In this document: positions 41,391 to 49,627 of the stretch, one piece after another
How the letters are laid out: each line of letters starts with the position of its first letter
How positions within the stretch are numbered: position 1 is the stretch's first letter
Made by a program: the position numbers and the translations under genes
NCBI GenBank assembly: GCA_017483575.1
Contig: JAFUWF010000019.1
Location: 124,001 to 188,000, forward strand
Direction: 5' to 3'
Origin: Bacteroidales bacterium
Lineage (GTDB): Bacteria; Bacteroidota; Bacteroidia; Bacteroidales; P3
DNA: 64,000 nt
Notes under the pieces: model-generated
Seen by the model: the letters and a program-made list of their open reading frames with translations, nothing else
The model's database searches: none
What the model was told of the DNA's origin: nothing

Positions 41391-41397
41391 CAAGATT

Positions 41398-42789
41398 ATG
41401 AAACACAACCGTTTTACCCTGGCAATGGCCCTGCTGCTCCCCTTCGCCACCCTGGCGCAGGCGCAGCCCGCACAGCCTGCCCCGTCAGCCAGTGTGGCGG
41501 ACAAAGAGCTGGTGCCCCTGTCCGCCGCTGTGCGAACCCTCGTCTTCGACGATTGCAATGCCGTCATCGTCCCCGACAGCCAGACTGGCTACGAAGACGG
41601 CAAAATGAACAATGGTTCCGGTATCCAGGTCAGCGGCAGCGAGATGACCTTCTCCGGCCAGAGCCAACCTGTGCGTATCCACCTGATGCCCGGCACTGTG
41701 ACCCGCATCGTGGCCAACGGCCTCAGCGAGGTGACTCTCCAGGGCTCCTTCCGTATTCCCGGCACCATGGAACTGGTTGGCAACGATGCTTCTACCATCA
41801 CCCTCAGGAACAGCTTCGACACTTTCTGTGCCGACCGCATGGTGGTGTCGCTGCAGGACGTGGCGCGCCTCAACGCCCACAGCCGCTTGCAGATAGGCTC
41901 CTACGACTTCAACATCAAGGACTATTCGCGCCTGAAGGCTTTCATCGTTGAGATGACGGGCACATCGAATGGCGAACAGTCGCGTTTCTGCAACACCAAC
42001 TATGCCTCCTTCCACATCGGCCACAAGCTCTATGGTGGTGAGCGGGCAATCCTCGACCCCGAGGAGCAGGAGGAATTCTGGGCAACCGACGACGACTCCT
42101 TCGACATCGACGACCTCTCCGACCTCGACGGCGACGCCATGGCCGACCTGGTACGCAAGATCAAACTCAGCCGCAGCAAGCGCTACTCCTGGGGTACCAA
42201 CATCGATTTCGCCTGGGGCTTCCACAACTGGGGCAGCGACCGCTTCAACGGCCTTGCCGGTACCGACGGCGACGCCGCCGTGCGCACCTCGTTCAACCAT
42301 ATCCTCCTGACTGTCAATTATCCCGTGGTCTATTCTAAGCACGTGGCCCTCTTTGCCGGACTCGGTATGGAATGGGACAAGTACAAGTTCCACCGCGGCG
42401 ACATCCACTTCGACCTCTCGGCCGAACCCTACCACCTGGTGAATGGCACCGTCACCAACAGCGAGAGCCGCCTCCTGACGCGCTACGTCATCCTCCCCAT
42501 CGAGGTGAAGTTCGCCCTCGGCCGCCACTGGAAGCTTGGCCTCGCCGCCATCCCCGGCCTCCACTGGAGTGGCAGCCACACGGGCCTGCGTCGCGACATC
42601 ACCAGCGGCAACGACGAGGTGAACATCCGCGACTACAGCATCAACCCCTACATCAACCCCTACAAGCTCGACGCCCGCATCTCGGTGCAGTACCGCTCCA
42701 TCGGCGTCTACTTCCAGGCCTCCATGCTCCCCGCCTTCAAGTCCAGCTGCGACGACCTCTTCCCTGTTAAATTCGGTATCATCCTTTAA
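41398..42789 (+). CDS. Outer-membrane beta-barrel protein with N-terminal adhesin-like beta domain
   Basis: A 463-residue exported protein (signal ...LLPFATLAQAQ). Residues about 45-210 are repetitive beta strands (HLMPGTVTRIVANGLSEVTL..., SYDFNIKDYSRLKAFIVEM) of the GIN/DUF2807 style. The C-terminal half is a beta-barrel (FAWGFHNWGSDRF, GLGMEWDKYKFHRGD) ending ...FPVKFGIIL. A paralogue follows at 42802. Likely under control of the ECF system just upstream. Confidence 0.8.
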   Translation: MKHNRFTLAMALLLPFATLAQAQPAQPAPSASVADKELVPLSAAVRTLVFDDCNAVIVPDSQTGYEDGKMNNGSGIQVSGSEMTFSGQSQPVRIHLMPGTVTRIVANGLSEVTLQGSFRIPGTMELVGNDASTITLRNSFDTFCADRMVVSLQDVARLNAHSRLQIGSYDFNIKDYSRLKAFIVEMTGTSNGEQSRFCNTNYASFHIGHKLYGGERAILDPEEQEEFWATDDDSFDIDDLSDLDGDAMADLVRKIKLSRSKRYSWGTNIDFAWGFHNWGSDRFNGLAGTDGDAAVRTSFNHILLTVNYPVVYSKHVALFAGLGMEWDKYKFHRGDIHFDLSAEPYHLVNGTVTNSESRLLTRYVILPIEVKFALGRHWKLGLAAIPGLHWSGSHTGLRRDITSGNDEVNIRDYSINPYINPYKLDARISVQYRSIGVYFQASMLPAFKSSCDDLFPVKFGIIL

Positions 42790-42801
42790 AACCATTGCCT
42801 T

Positions 42802-44193
42802 ATGAAAAAGTTATTTTTTGCAATAGTATTGCTCTCCGCTCTCCACTCTCCGTTCTCCACTCTCCGTGCACAGACCTACACCCAGCAAGTACCTGGCAAT
42901 GTGAACGAGATTCGCCTCGAAGGCCGTGCGCACCTCGTTGTCAAATCCACCGACGGCGACATGATGTTGCAGACCTTCAGCAAATACCAGGTGGCCTCGG
43001 TGAAAAACAACCGCATGACCATCTCCGACGGCGACTATGCCATCACCCTCCTCCTCCCGGCGGGGCGCTCGATGACTTTCGTGGCCGAGGACTATTCCAA
43101 CCTCGTTTTCAACGGCAGCTTCGGCAAGCGTCCGCAGCTCACCGTGCACACGGAGGACTATGCCCACGTCCTTTTCAGCGGCTCCCTCGCCGACTCGGTG
43201 TGGGCCGTCAAGCTCACGCTCCAGGCCGAGGACTACTCCCAGATCCACTCCGAAGTGCGCATGATGCAGTTCGGTTTCGAGGTCCTGCCCAAAGATTACG
43301 CCCAAATCACAATCGACTGTTTCCAAGAACGCTACGAGCCCGGCATGAACGAAAGGAGCCAGACCGTGCGCACATGCGACCACTGCGTGGTGAACTGGAA
43401 CTACTGCTTCAAGGACACCGTCCGCAACGTCGGCAACGACACCGCCTACGCACAGTATGTCAAAAGCAGTAAATCGCTTGCCATGCAGAAACGCGACAGC
43501 TTGAGGAACGTTGTCTACGAGCATAGCCAGCACCGCCACAACTCCTCTGCCGACGAACCGAAAAAGCGTTCCATCTGGCGCCATCGCGACACCGAACTCC
43601 ACTTCGCCTGGGGCTTCCACAACTGGGGCTCCTCCATGTTCGGCGGCTTTGAAGGGGCCGACGGCGACGCCGCTATCCATACCAGTTTCAACAACATACA
43701 GCTTTCCCTCAACTATCCCCTCATCGGCACGCGCCATGTAGGCCTCTATGTCGGTCTCGGTCTGGAATGGGACAAGTACAAGTTCGATGCCAACGAGATA
43801 ACCCTCGCCAACGCCTCCGAACCCTATACCTTCACCAATGGCGGCGACCAGAGCTGCACCTCGTGGCTCAACACACGCTATGTGCTGCTGCCACTGACAC
43901 TTAGCTTCGACCTCTGGTACGATTGGCGCCTCTCCATCGCCGCCCTGCCTGGCATCCACTGGGGTGGCACCCACACCGGCCTGCGACGCGAATACGACAC
44001 CGACCTCGAGGACCGTACGGAAAAAGACCAAAGCGTCAACAAATACATCAACCCCTACAAGCTCGACCTCCGCGCCACCCTCAGCTACGAAAACTTTGGC
44101 CTCTACCTCCAGGTGCCCACCATGAGCACCTTCCGTTCCTCGACCCAGGAACTCTACCCCATCAAATTCGGTGTTTTTCTGACTATCGATTAA
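42802..44193 (+). CDS. Outer-membrane beta-barrel paralogue with repeat-encoded signal peptide
   Basis: A 463-residue paralogue of the 41398 protein, with shared motifs HFAWGFHNWGSSMF, GLGLEWDKYKFDANE, LRREYDTDLEDRTEKD and INPYKLDLRATL. The signal peptide MKKLFFAIVLLSALHSPFST is largely encoded by five CTCTCCR heptamers (42832-42866), in frame here. Copy-number change by one would shift frame and abolish the protein. Confidence 0.82.
   Translation: MKKLFFAIVLLSALHSPFSTLRAQTYTQQVPGNVNEIRLEGRAHLVVKSTDGDMMLQTFSKYQVASVKNNRMTISDGDYAITLLLPAGRSMTFVAEDYSNLVFNGSFGKRPQLTVHTEDYAHVLFSGSLADSVWAVKLTLQAEDYSQIHSEVRMMQFGFEVLPKDYAQITIDCFQERYEPGMNERSQTVRTCDHCVVNWNYCFKDTVRNVGNDTAYAQYVKSSKSLAMQKRDSLRNVVYEHSQHRHNSSADEPKKRSIWRHRDTELHFAWGFHNWGSSMFGGFEGADGDAAIHTSFNNIQLSLNYPLIGTRHVGLYVGLGLEWDKYKFDANEITLANASEPYTFTNGGDQSCTSWLNTRYVLLPLTLSFDLWYDWRLSIAALPGIHWGGTHTGLRREYDTDLEDRTEKDQSVNKYINPYKLDLRATLSYENFGLYLQVPTMSTFRSSTQELYPIKFGVFLTID
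42832..42866 (+). repeat. CTCTCCR x5 heptamer array in signal-peptide coding region
   Basis: CTCTCCG, CTCTCCA, CTCTCCG, TTCTCCA, CTCTCCG in tandem (35 bp). The same unit occurs in the anti-sigma-like gene at 39367-39401. Confidence 0.9.
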
Positions 44194-44310
44194 CACCAAC
44201 CCCTTACCAAATCCCTACCATCTCCCTACCAACTCCCACCGTTCTTATATAAAAGTGGGAGTTGGTAGGGTCTTGATAGGGTCTTGATGGGGTCTTGATA
44301 GGAGAGGGGG
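44190..44310. repeat. Inverted 10/11-mer element with perfect 16-bp inner stem
   Basis: CCCTACCAACTCCCAC (44224-44239) pairs perfectly with GTGGGAGTTGGTAGGG (44255-44270). Outside these arms lie further CCCTACC and GGGTCTTGATA units. It lies between two converging genes and may terminate both. Related to 26235-26285. Confidence 0.8.
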
Positions 44311-44313
44311 TGG

Positions 44314-45732
44314 TCAGAGAATCGGAGTGAGCACACGCGCGGCGGACTCCAGGAACCTTTCCGTTTTTGGACGTTTGCGCCAGAGGTTTGCGTCGACCAG
44401 GGTGCAGCTCTGCAGGTCGTCCATGAAGATGTCGCGTTGGTGGCGCGCCAGGTTGCCGTCGTAGAGGAACGTGTTCACCTCGAAGTTCTGTTCCAGGCTC
44501 CGCGGGTCGATGTTCGTGGACCCGATGGTCACAAAGTCGTCGTCGCACACCATCGTCTTCGCATGCAGGTAGCCCTTCTCGTAGAGGTAGATTTTTACCC
44601 CTGCGGGCAGCAGGTCTCGGAAGTAGGATTTTGAAGCATAGAGCGTTATGGCTCCACGGTCGGCCTTTGCGGGCAGCATCAGCCGCACGTCGACCCCCGC
44701 CAGGGCGGCGTTGCGTAGGCCCATCAGGATGGGTTGGGTGGGGATGAAATAGGGCGTCTGCAGGTACAGGTAGCGGCGGCTTTGCGCTATGGCCTGCACC
44801 ATGCCCTGCATCACGGTGTTCCACTCGTCCATGGGACCCGATGTAACAATCTGTACCAGAGAGCGCTCGTTGCTTTCCTCCGACTGGGGGATAAGGGGGA
44901 AGAAGCGTGGCTCGTCCAGCATCTCCTTCGTGCAGAAGCGCCAGTCCGCTAGGATGGACAGCTCCAGTTGTGCCACTGCCGGCCCTTGCAGGCGGATGTG
45001 GGTGTCGCGCCAGACGCCGTGGTTGATGCCGTCGCGGTAGCGGCGGGCGATGTTCATGCCCCCGGTGTAGCCCGTGTGACCGTCGATGACAACGATTTTG
45101 CGGTGTGTGCGGCAGTTCACGTCGCGCGTGAACATAGAGGGTATAAGTTTCTGAAACGATTGCACTTTCACTCCGCCACGGCGCATGTGGTCGTAGTATC
45201 TGCCCTTGACAAAGAGGTTGGCCCAGCTGTCGAACATCAGGCGTACGTCCACACCCTCCTGCGCCTTGCGTATCAGCAGACTGCTGAGTTGGCGTCCCAC
45301 CTCGTCGTCTTCAACAATATAGAACTGTATGTGTACGAAGCTTTTGGCTCGCGATATGTCATCGAGCATCGATTGGAACATGGGTGTGAAGTCCGTGAAG
45401 ACGCGCACTCCGTTGCCGCTGAGCACGGGGGTGTCGTTGGCTCCGCGCATCATGCTGGCCAGTTTGTCGTATTTCTCGTCGGGCAGGTGGTCTACGATAT
45501 TGTCTCCCACAGCTTTGTCGCGCAGGGCGTCGAAGCGGGCCAGCTCCTCGGCCTTGATGACACGGCGGCTCCGGTAGTCCATGCCCAGCAGTAGGTAGAA
45601 TACCAGGCCAATACCGGGCAGAAGGGTGATGAATAGAATCCAGAAGATTGATATATAGGGTTTTCTATTCTCTGAAATGACAACGACGAGGGCGCCGATG
45701 ATGACCAGTATGAGTGCAATCTCGTAAAGCAT
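44314..45732 (-). CDS. cls: Cardiolipin synthase (phospholipase D family)
   Basis: Condenses phosphatidylglycerol to cardiolipin at the inner membrane. 472 residues with two N-terminal membrane helices (EIALILVIIGALVVVI and ISIFWILFITLLPGIGLVFYLLL) and two HKD motifs: HRKIVVIDGHTGYTGGMN and HAKTMVCDDDFVTIGSTN. The C-terminus ends ...ESAARVLTPIL. Confidence 0.95.
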   Translation of the reverse strand: MLYEIALILVIIGALVVVISENRKPYISIFWILFITLLPGIGLVFYLLLGMDYRSRRVIKAEELARFDALRDKAVGDNIVDHLPDEKYDKLASMMRGANDTPVLSGNGVRVFTDFTPMFQSMLDDISRAKSFVHIQFYIVEDDEVGRQLSSLLIRKAQEGVDVRLMFDSWANLFVKGRYYDHMRRGGVKVQSFQKLIPSMFTRDVNCRTHRKIVVIDGHTGYTGGMNIARRYRDGINHGVWRDTHIRLQGPAVAQLELSILADWRFCTKEMLDEPRFFPLIPQSEESNERSLVQIVTSGPMDEWNTVMQGMVQAIAQSRRYLYLQTPYFIPTQPILMGLRNAALAGVDVRLMLPAKADRGAITLYASKSYFRDLLPAGVKIYLYEKGYLHAKTMVCDDDFVTIGSTNIDPRSLEQNFEVNTFLYDGNLARHQRDIFMDDLQSCTLVDANLWRKRPKTERFLESAARVLTPIL

Positions 45733-45735
45733 GGT

Positions 45736-45945
45736 TTATTGTTTTTGCATTTCGCTTCTGATGGCTGCGGCCCGTGCGGAGAGTTGGGCTATCTGCATCT
45801 GCAGGAAGTCGTCGCTGTACTTGCGGTCGCAGAATCCGTTGCCGCGGGCCACAAAGCTGTCGTCCTCCTCCTGTTCGGTGGACAGGTCCTGATAGCTTTC
45901 CAACAGGCGTAGCGTTTCATCCAATTGTTCATCCAATGTCTTCAT
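45736..45945 (-). CDS. Small conserved hypothetical protein (69 aa)
   Basis: A 69-residue soluble, acidic, helical protein starting MKTLDEQLDETLRLLESYQD. No domain recognised. Its ATG overlaps the HAD phosphatase stop by 4 bp and cls follows 3 bp later, so it is likely cotranslated in that operon. Confidence 0.72.
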   Translation of the reverse strand: MKTLDEQLDETLRLLESYQDLSTEQEEDDSFVARGNGFCDRKYSDDFLQMQIAQLSARAAAIRSEMQKQ

Positions 45946-46721
45946 AACAGTTGGTTTACAGCGGTTTCTATACCTTCGTGGTCCACGTCGGTAGTGACGT
46001 GGTTAGCGTGGGCCTTGACGTTGTCGGCGGCGTTGCCCATGGCCACGCCGATGCCGGCCCACTCGAGCATCTCGATGTCGTTGGCACCGTCGCCAAAGGC
46101 GAGGGTCTCCTCCTGGCGGATGCCGTAGTGGCGGCAGATTGCCTCCATGCCGTGGGCCTTGCTGTTGTCGGTAGCCACTATGTCGGTGAAGTAGGGGTGC
46201 CAGCGCGGCAGGCGGCAGTGGGGCAGGAGTTCGGCAACTGCGGCATCCATCTCGCCCGGCATGATGGCTATGATTTGGTAGGCCGTCTGGCCGCGCATGG
46301 TGTCGATGTTCACCACGGGAGGCATCTCGAATTCCAGTTGGTTGCGCAGTTTTAGGCCCACTTCGTTGGGGTTGGCTAGTAGCATGGAATCTTTGGTAAA
46401 CACCATGGTGCACAGGTTTTTATCCTTTGCCATATCAATCCATACTTGAAGTTCTTTGTCGAGTATGGGGTTGCTCAGTAGCACCTCCGACGTGAGCCCT
46501 TCCGAGGGTTCGGTGAAGACCAAGCCTCCGTTCATGGTGATTTTGCCTTCGAAGGTGACGGGCATCTGGGGGATGAGCACATCGGGCCGTCCGGTGGAGA
46601 GGAAGGTGCGCACGCCGGCGCGGTGGAGGCGCTCGAAGGCGCGCACGGTGCCCGGCGAGACGCGGTGGGTCTCGAAGCTGAGCAGGGTGCCGTCGATGTC
46701 GAAAAATGCAGCTTTGATCAT
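45942..46721 (-). CDS. HAD-superfamily Cof-type phosphatase
   Basis: A 259-residue Cof/HAD-IIB phosphatase. Motif I is AAFFDIDGTLLSF near the start, motif II TFLSTGRPD, and motif IV LAFGDGANDIEMLEWAGIGVAMGNA, all with conserved acidic residues. The cap domain differs between family members, so the substrate (sugar phosphates, FMN or others) cannot be assigned. Confidence 0.92.
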   Translation of the reverse strand: MIKAAFFDIDGTLLSFETHRVSPGTVRAFERLHRAGVRTFLSTGRPDVLIPQMPVTFEGKITMNGGLVFTEPSEGLTSEVLLSNPILDKELQVWIDMAKDKNLCTMVFTKDSMLLANPNEVGLKLRNQLEFEMPPVVNIDTMRGQTAYQIIAIMPGEMDAAVAELLPHCRLPRWHPYFTDIVATDNSKAHGMEAICRHYGIRQEETLAFGDGANDIEMLEWAGIGVAMGNAADNVKAHANHVTTDVDHEGIETAVNQLL

Positions 46722-46742
46722 GTTATTTTTTCATTTCTCATT

Positions 46743-47630
46743 TTAATTTTTTATTTTCCTTATCTGCCAGGCGTTCCAGAGGTTCTGGTAGACGCTGTAG
46801 AAGGCCAGGAAGACCGAAGAGAGGGGCGTCAGGAAGGTGTTGGCCATCCAGATGCCCATGGCCGAGTTCTTTTGGCCCAGGAGTTGGCCGCCGCCGATGA
46901 CGTCGCCATAGCGGCGTCCCAGCCATCGGCCGAAGCCGAACTGTATGATGCAGAACAGGAGCGAGAGGCCTCCGAGCCAAGCTATTGAAGCCCAGTTGCC
47001 TTCGCCGTTGAGGAAGATGTAGTCGATGGTCTGGCCGAGGGTGAAGAGCAGCGCCAAGGCCCAGAGGTAGAAGCCCAGGCCCTTATAGCGGGCAATGAAA
47101 TTGTTGACGCTGGGTAGCAGGAACTGCAGCAGCACGGCCAGGAAGAAGGGCAGGGCGAGGGTAGCGGCTATCTTGCTAATCATCAGCAGGAAACTGTTCC
47201 ATAGGCCCATCTCCGGATGGTCGCCGATGAGGGTGAACACCACGGGGGCTACGACGGCCACCATGAGGTTGCCTACGATGGTGTAGGTGGTCACCGTTTC
47301 GCGGTTGGCACCCAGCATGCAGGCCACTACGGCCACCGACGAGGCCACGGGGCACAGCACCCCTATAAGCACCCCTTCGGCTACGATGTGGCTACCGCCC
47401 AAGAGGGTGATTGCCAGATAGCAGCAGGTGCTCACCAGCACTTGGAAAAGGATGAGCCAGAAGTCGAGCATGGTCATGCGCAGACGGCGCAGGTCGACGG
47501 CGGTGAAGGTGAGGAGCAGGATGCTGAAGATGATGAAGGGTACAAGGAATGAGAACATGGCGCACCAGCGGTGGAGCAGCAGTCCGAGCACGATGGCCAC
47601 GGGGAGTACGTATGGGCGGAAGCGTTGCAT
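46743..47630 (-). CDS. BASS-family-like membrane transporter
   Basis: A 295-residue membrane protein with about nine or ten helices, resembling bile acid:sodium symporter (BASS) relatives: GVLIGVLCPVASSVAVVACMLGANRE and the later WMANTFLTPLSSVFLA. Related transporters take up organic anions with sodium. The actual substrate is unknown. The ATG abuts the punA stop. Confidence 0.82.
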   Translation of the reverse strand: MQRFRPYVLPVAIVLGLLLHRWCAMFSFLVPFIIFSILLLTFTAVDLRRLRMTMLDFWLILFQVLVSTCCYLAITLLGGSHIVAEGVLIGVLCPVASSVAVVACMLGANRETVTTYTIVGNLMVAVVAPVVFTLIGDHPEMGLWNSFLLMISKIAATLALPFFLAVLLQFLLPSVNNFIARYKGLGFYLWALALLFTLGQTIDYIFLNGEGNWASIAWLGGLSLLFCIIQFGFGRWLGRRYGDVIGGGQLLGQKNSAMGIWMANTFLTPLSSVFLAFYSVYQNLWNAWQIRKIKN

Positions 47631-48449
47631 TCAGAGTCGGCTGATGATGTTGGTGAACAGTAGTGTCATGCGGTCGGCGGCCTGGTCGGCGGCGCGGACC
47701 ACGTCGTCGCCGTCGTTGACGGTGCCGTTGCCGAGGTCGTTGGCCTGGTTGGTGATGACGCTCATGCCGAAGACTTCGAGTCCGCTGTGGCGGGCCACAA
47801 TGACCTCTGGCACAGTGCTCATGCCGCAGGCATCGGCACCGAAGGTGCGGTACATGCGGTATTCGGCGGGCGTTTCGTAGGTGGGGCCTGTTCCGGCAAC
47901 ATAGATGCCCTGGCGCAGGCTGATGTCCAGGCGGTTGGCTTCCTCGAAGGCGATGTGGCGCATGCGGAGGCTGTAGACCTCGGTCATATCGGGGAAGCGG
48001 GGGCCGAAGTCGTCCTTGTTAGGACCCACCAATGGGTTGGGCATGAAGTTGATATGGTCGGTGATGATCATCAGGTCGCCTACCTTGTAGTCGGGGTTGA
48101 CGGCGCCGGCGGCGTTGCTCACCAGCACCCTTCTGACGCCCATGCGTGCAAAGACACGCATGGGGTAGGTGACCTCCTCCATGGTATAGCCTTCGTAGTA
48201 GTGGAAGCGTCCTTGCATGGCCATAACCTCTTTTCCGCCAAGTGTTCCGACAATGAGGTTGCCTTTGTGACCGATGGCGGTGGAGGCCTTGAAGTGGGGA
48301 ATGGTGGAGTAGGGGATGGTCAGTGCATTCTCAATCTTCTCGCCGAGTTTGCCCAGGCCGCTGCCGAGGACGATGACCGTCTCGGGCAGGGGGTGCCCGT
48401 GGTTGGCAATAGTGCTTTTCAGGTATTGCGATGTTTCGTCGTAGTTCAT
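47631..48449 (-). CDS. punA: Purine-nucleoside phosphorylase
   Basis: Phosphorolysis of purine nucleosides for salvage. The 272-residue protein has the PNP signatures VLGSGLGKLGEKI, HKGNLIVGTLGGKEVMAMQGRFHYYEGY, SNAAGAVNP, and DACGMSTVPEVIVARH. Its start overlaps the DUF151 stop by 4 bp. Confidence 0.95.
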   Translation of the reverse strand: MNYDETSQYLKSTIANHGHPLPETVIVLGSGLGKLGEKIENALTIPYSTIPHFKASTAIGHKGNLIVGTLGGKEVMAMQGRFHYYEGYTMEEVTYPMRVFARMGVRRVLVSNAAGAVNPDYKVGDLMIITDHINFMPNPLVGPNKDDFGPRFPDMTEVYSLRMRHIAFEEANRLDISLRQGIYVAGTGPTYETPAEYRMYRTFGADACGMSTVPEVIVARHSGLEVFGMSVITNQANDLGNGTVNDGDDVVRAADQAADRMTLLFTNIISRL

Positions 48450-48994
48450 TTTATTTCTTTTAGTTGTTCAATCTTTTTCTGTATTTCGGCGGCACGTTCA
48501 TAGTCCTCGCGCTCTTCACAGGCCAGGAGTTCCTTCTCCAGGCGTTCGATCTCTTCCTTGGGATTGGCCGTGGCGTTGCTGAAGGTGGGGTTGTCCATCT
48601 TGACGCTGGTTTCCTCCAGGACATCGTCGGCCACCAGGATGGGACAGTCGCACAACAGTGCAAGGGTGATGGCGTCGGAGGTGCGGCTGTCGAAGTGCTT
48701 CTCGTTGAATCCGTCGGTCATGTGAAGTGTGGAATAGAAGATTCCTTCCTGTACTTTGTCTATTGTCACTTCTCTGAGGTACAGACCGTAATCGTTCATT
48801 ACATGAACCATCAGTTCATGTGTCATCGGACGCCTTGTTTTTACTGTTTCTTTAGCCAGAAGGATGCCCTGGGCCTCGTGCGCACCGATGAAAATGGGTA
48901 TTTGGGTATTGCTGTTGGGTTCGCAGAGCATGAGGATGTAGCTCTCGCTTTGCGACATTCCGCTTTGTATGGTCAGTGGGTAAACGCGCTTCAT
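48446..48994 (-). CDS. Bifunctional nuclease (DUF151) with UVR motif
   Basis: A 182-residue protein with a DUF151 bifunctional-nuclease domain (residues 1-130: PIFIGAHEAQGILLAKE, DSRTSDAITLALLCDCPI) and a C-terminal UvrB/UvrC-like coiled segment (IERLEKELLACEEREDYERA). Homologues from Bacteroidota carry the same fusion. It overlaps rdgB by 4 bp. Confidence 0.9.
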   Translation of the reverse strand: MKRVYPLTIQSGMSQSESYILMLCEPNSNTQIPIFIGAHEAQGILLAKETVKTRRPMTHELMVHVMNDYGLYLREVTIDKVQEGIFYSTLHMTDGFNEKHFDSRTSDAITLALLCDCPILVADDVLEETSVKMDNPTFSNATANPKEEIERLEKELLACEEREDYERAAEIQKKIEQLKEIK

Positions 48995-49614
48995 TGGGCT
49001 TCCAGATATTCTTTCAACTTGGCCACGGCCAGGCCACGGTGGCTGATGCTGTTCTTGACGTCGAGGGGCATTTCGGCGAAGCTCACGGCAAAACGGTCGG
49101 GCATGAAGACGGGGTCGTAGCCAAAGCCTTCGGCTCCATGTCTCTCGGTAAGGATCTGCCCGTCGACGCGTCCTTCAAAGAATTGGGTCGTAAAGTCGCA
49201 AAGTCGTGGAGTCGTAGAGTCTTCATCTTTGCGACTTTGTGACTCTATCAGGCAGATAACGGTGCGGAAGTCGGCCTTGCGGTCTGTCTTGCCTTGCAGG
49301 GCGTCGAGTAGTTTGTCGATGTTGTCGTCGAATGAGCAATGCTCGCCTGCGTAGCGGGCCGAATAGACGCCCGGGGCGCCGTCGAGGGCGTCGACCTCTA
49401 GGCCGGTGTCGTCGGCGAAGCAGTCGGTGTGTGTCCTCTCCCAGACCCATTGTGCTTTCTGCAGAGCATTGCCTTGCAGCGTGTCTGCTGTCTCGGGAAT
49501 CTCGCCCGAGAGGCCGGCTTCGGCAAGGCTGACGACCTCCACATGGCCTTGCAGGGCGGCGCGGACCTCCTGCACTTTGTGTTTGTTGTTGGTGGCAAAT
49601 ATCAGTTGTTTCAT
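48991..49614 (-). CDS. rdgB: Non-canonical purine NTP pyrophosphatase (RdgB/HAM1)
   Basis: Hydrolyses dITP/XTP to prevent their use by polymerases. The 207-residue protein has IFATNNKHKVQEV, FADDTGLEVDALDGAPGVYSARYAG and SFAEMPLDVKNSISHRGLA. An in-frame insert of about 20 residues (SQSRKDEDSTTPRLCDFTTQ) follows VICLIE; it is encoded by an inverted AAAGTCG array at 49187-49245, where related proteins read directly into FFEG. Confidence 0.94.
   Translation of the reverse strand: MKQLIFATNNKHKVQEVRAALQGHVEVVSLAEAGLSGEIPETADTLQGNALQKAQWVWERTHTDCFADDTGLEVDALDGAPGVYSARYAGEHCSFDDNIDKLLDALQGKTDRKADFRTVICLIESQSRKDEDSTTPRLCDFTTQFFEGRVDGQILTERHGAEGFGYDPVFMPDRFAVSFAEMPLDVKNSISHRGLAVAKLKEYLEAQ
49187..49245. 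repeat. In-frame inverted repeat (AAAGTCG family) in rdgB
   Basis: AAAGTCG/GGAGTCG-type units (49187-49221) and the inverse TTTGCGACTTTGTGACTC (49228-49245) form a hairpin with a 6-bp loop, open in the rdgB frame. Confidence 0.88.
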
Positions 49615-49627
49615 ACTTTGTTGTTTT

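Noticed and set aside
41485..44199. Two long minus-strand frames opposite the barrel genes
   Set aside because: Antisense shadows of paralogous outer-membrane proteins that have signal peptides and matching motifs.
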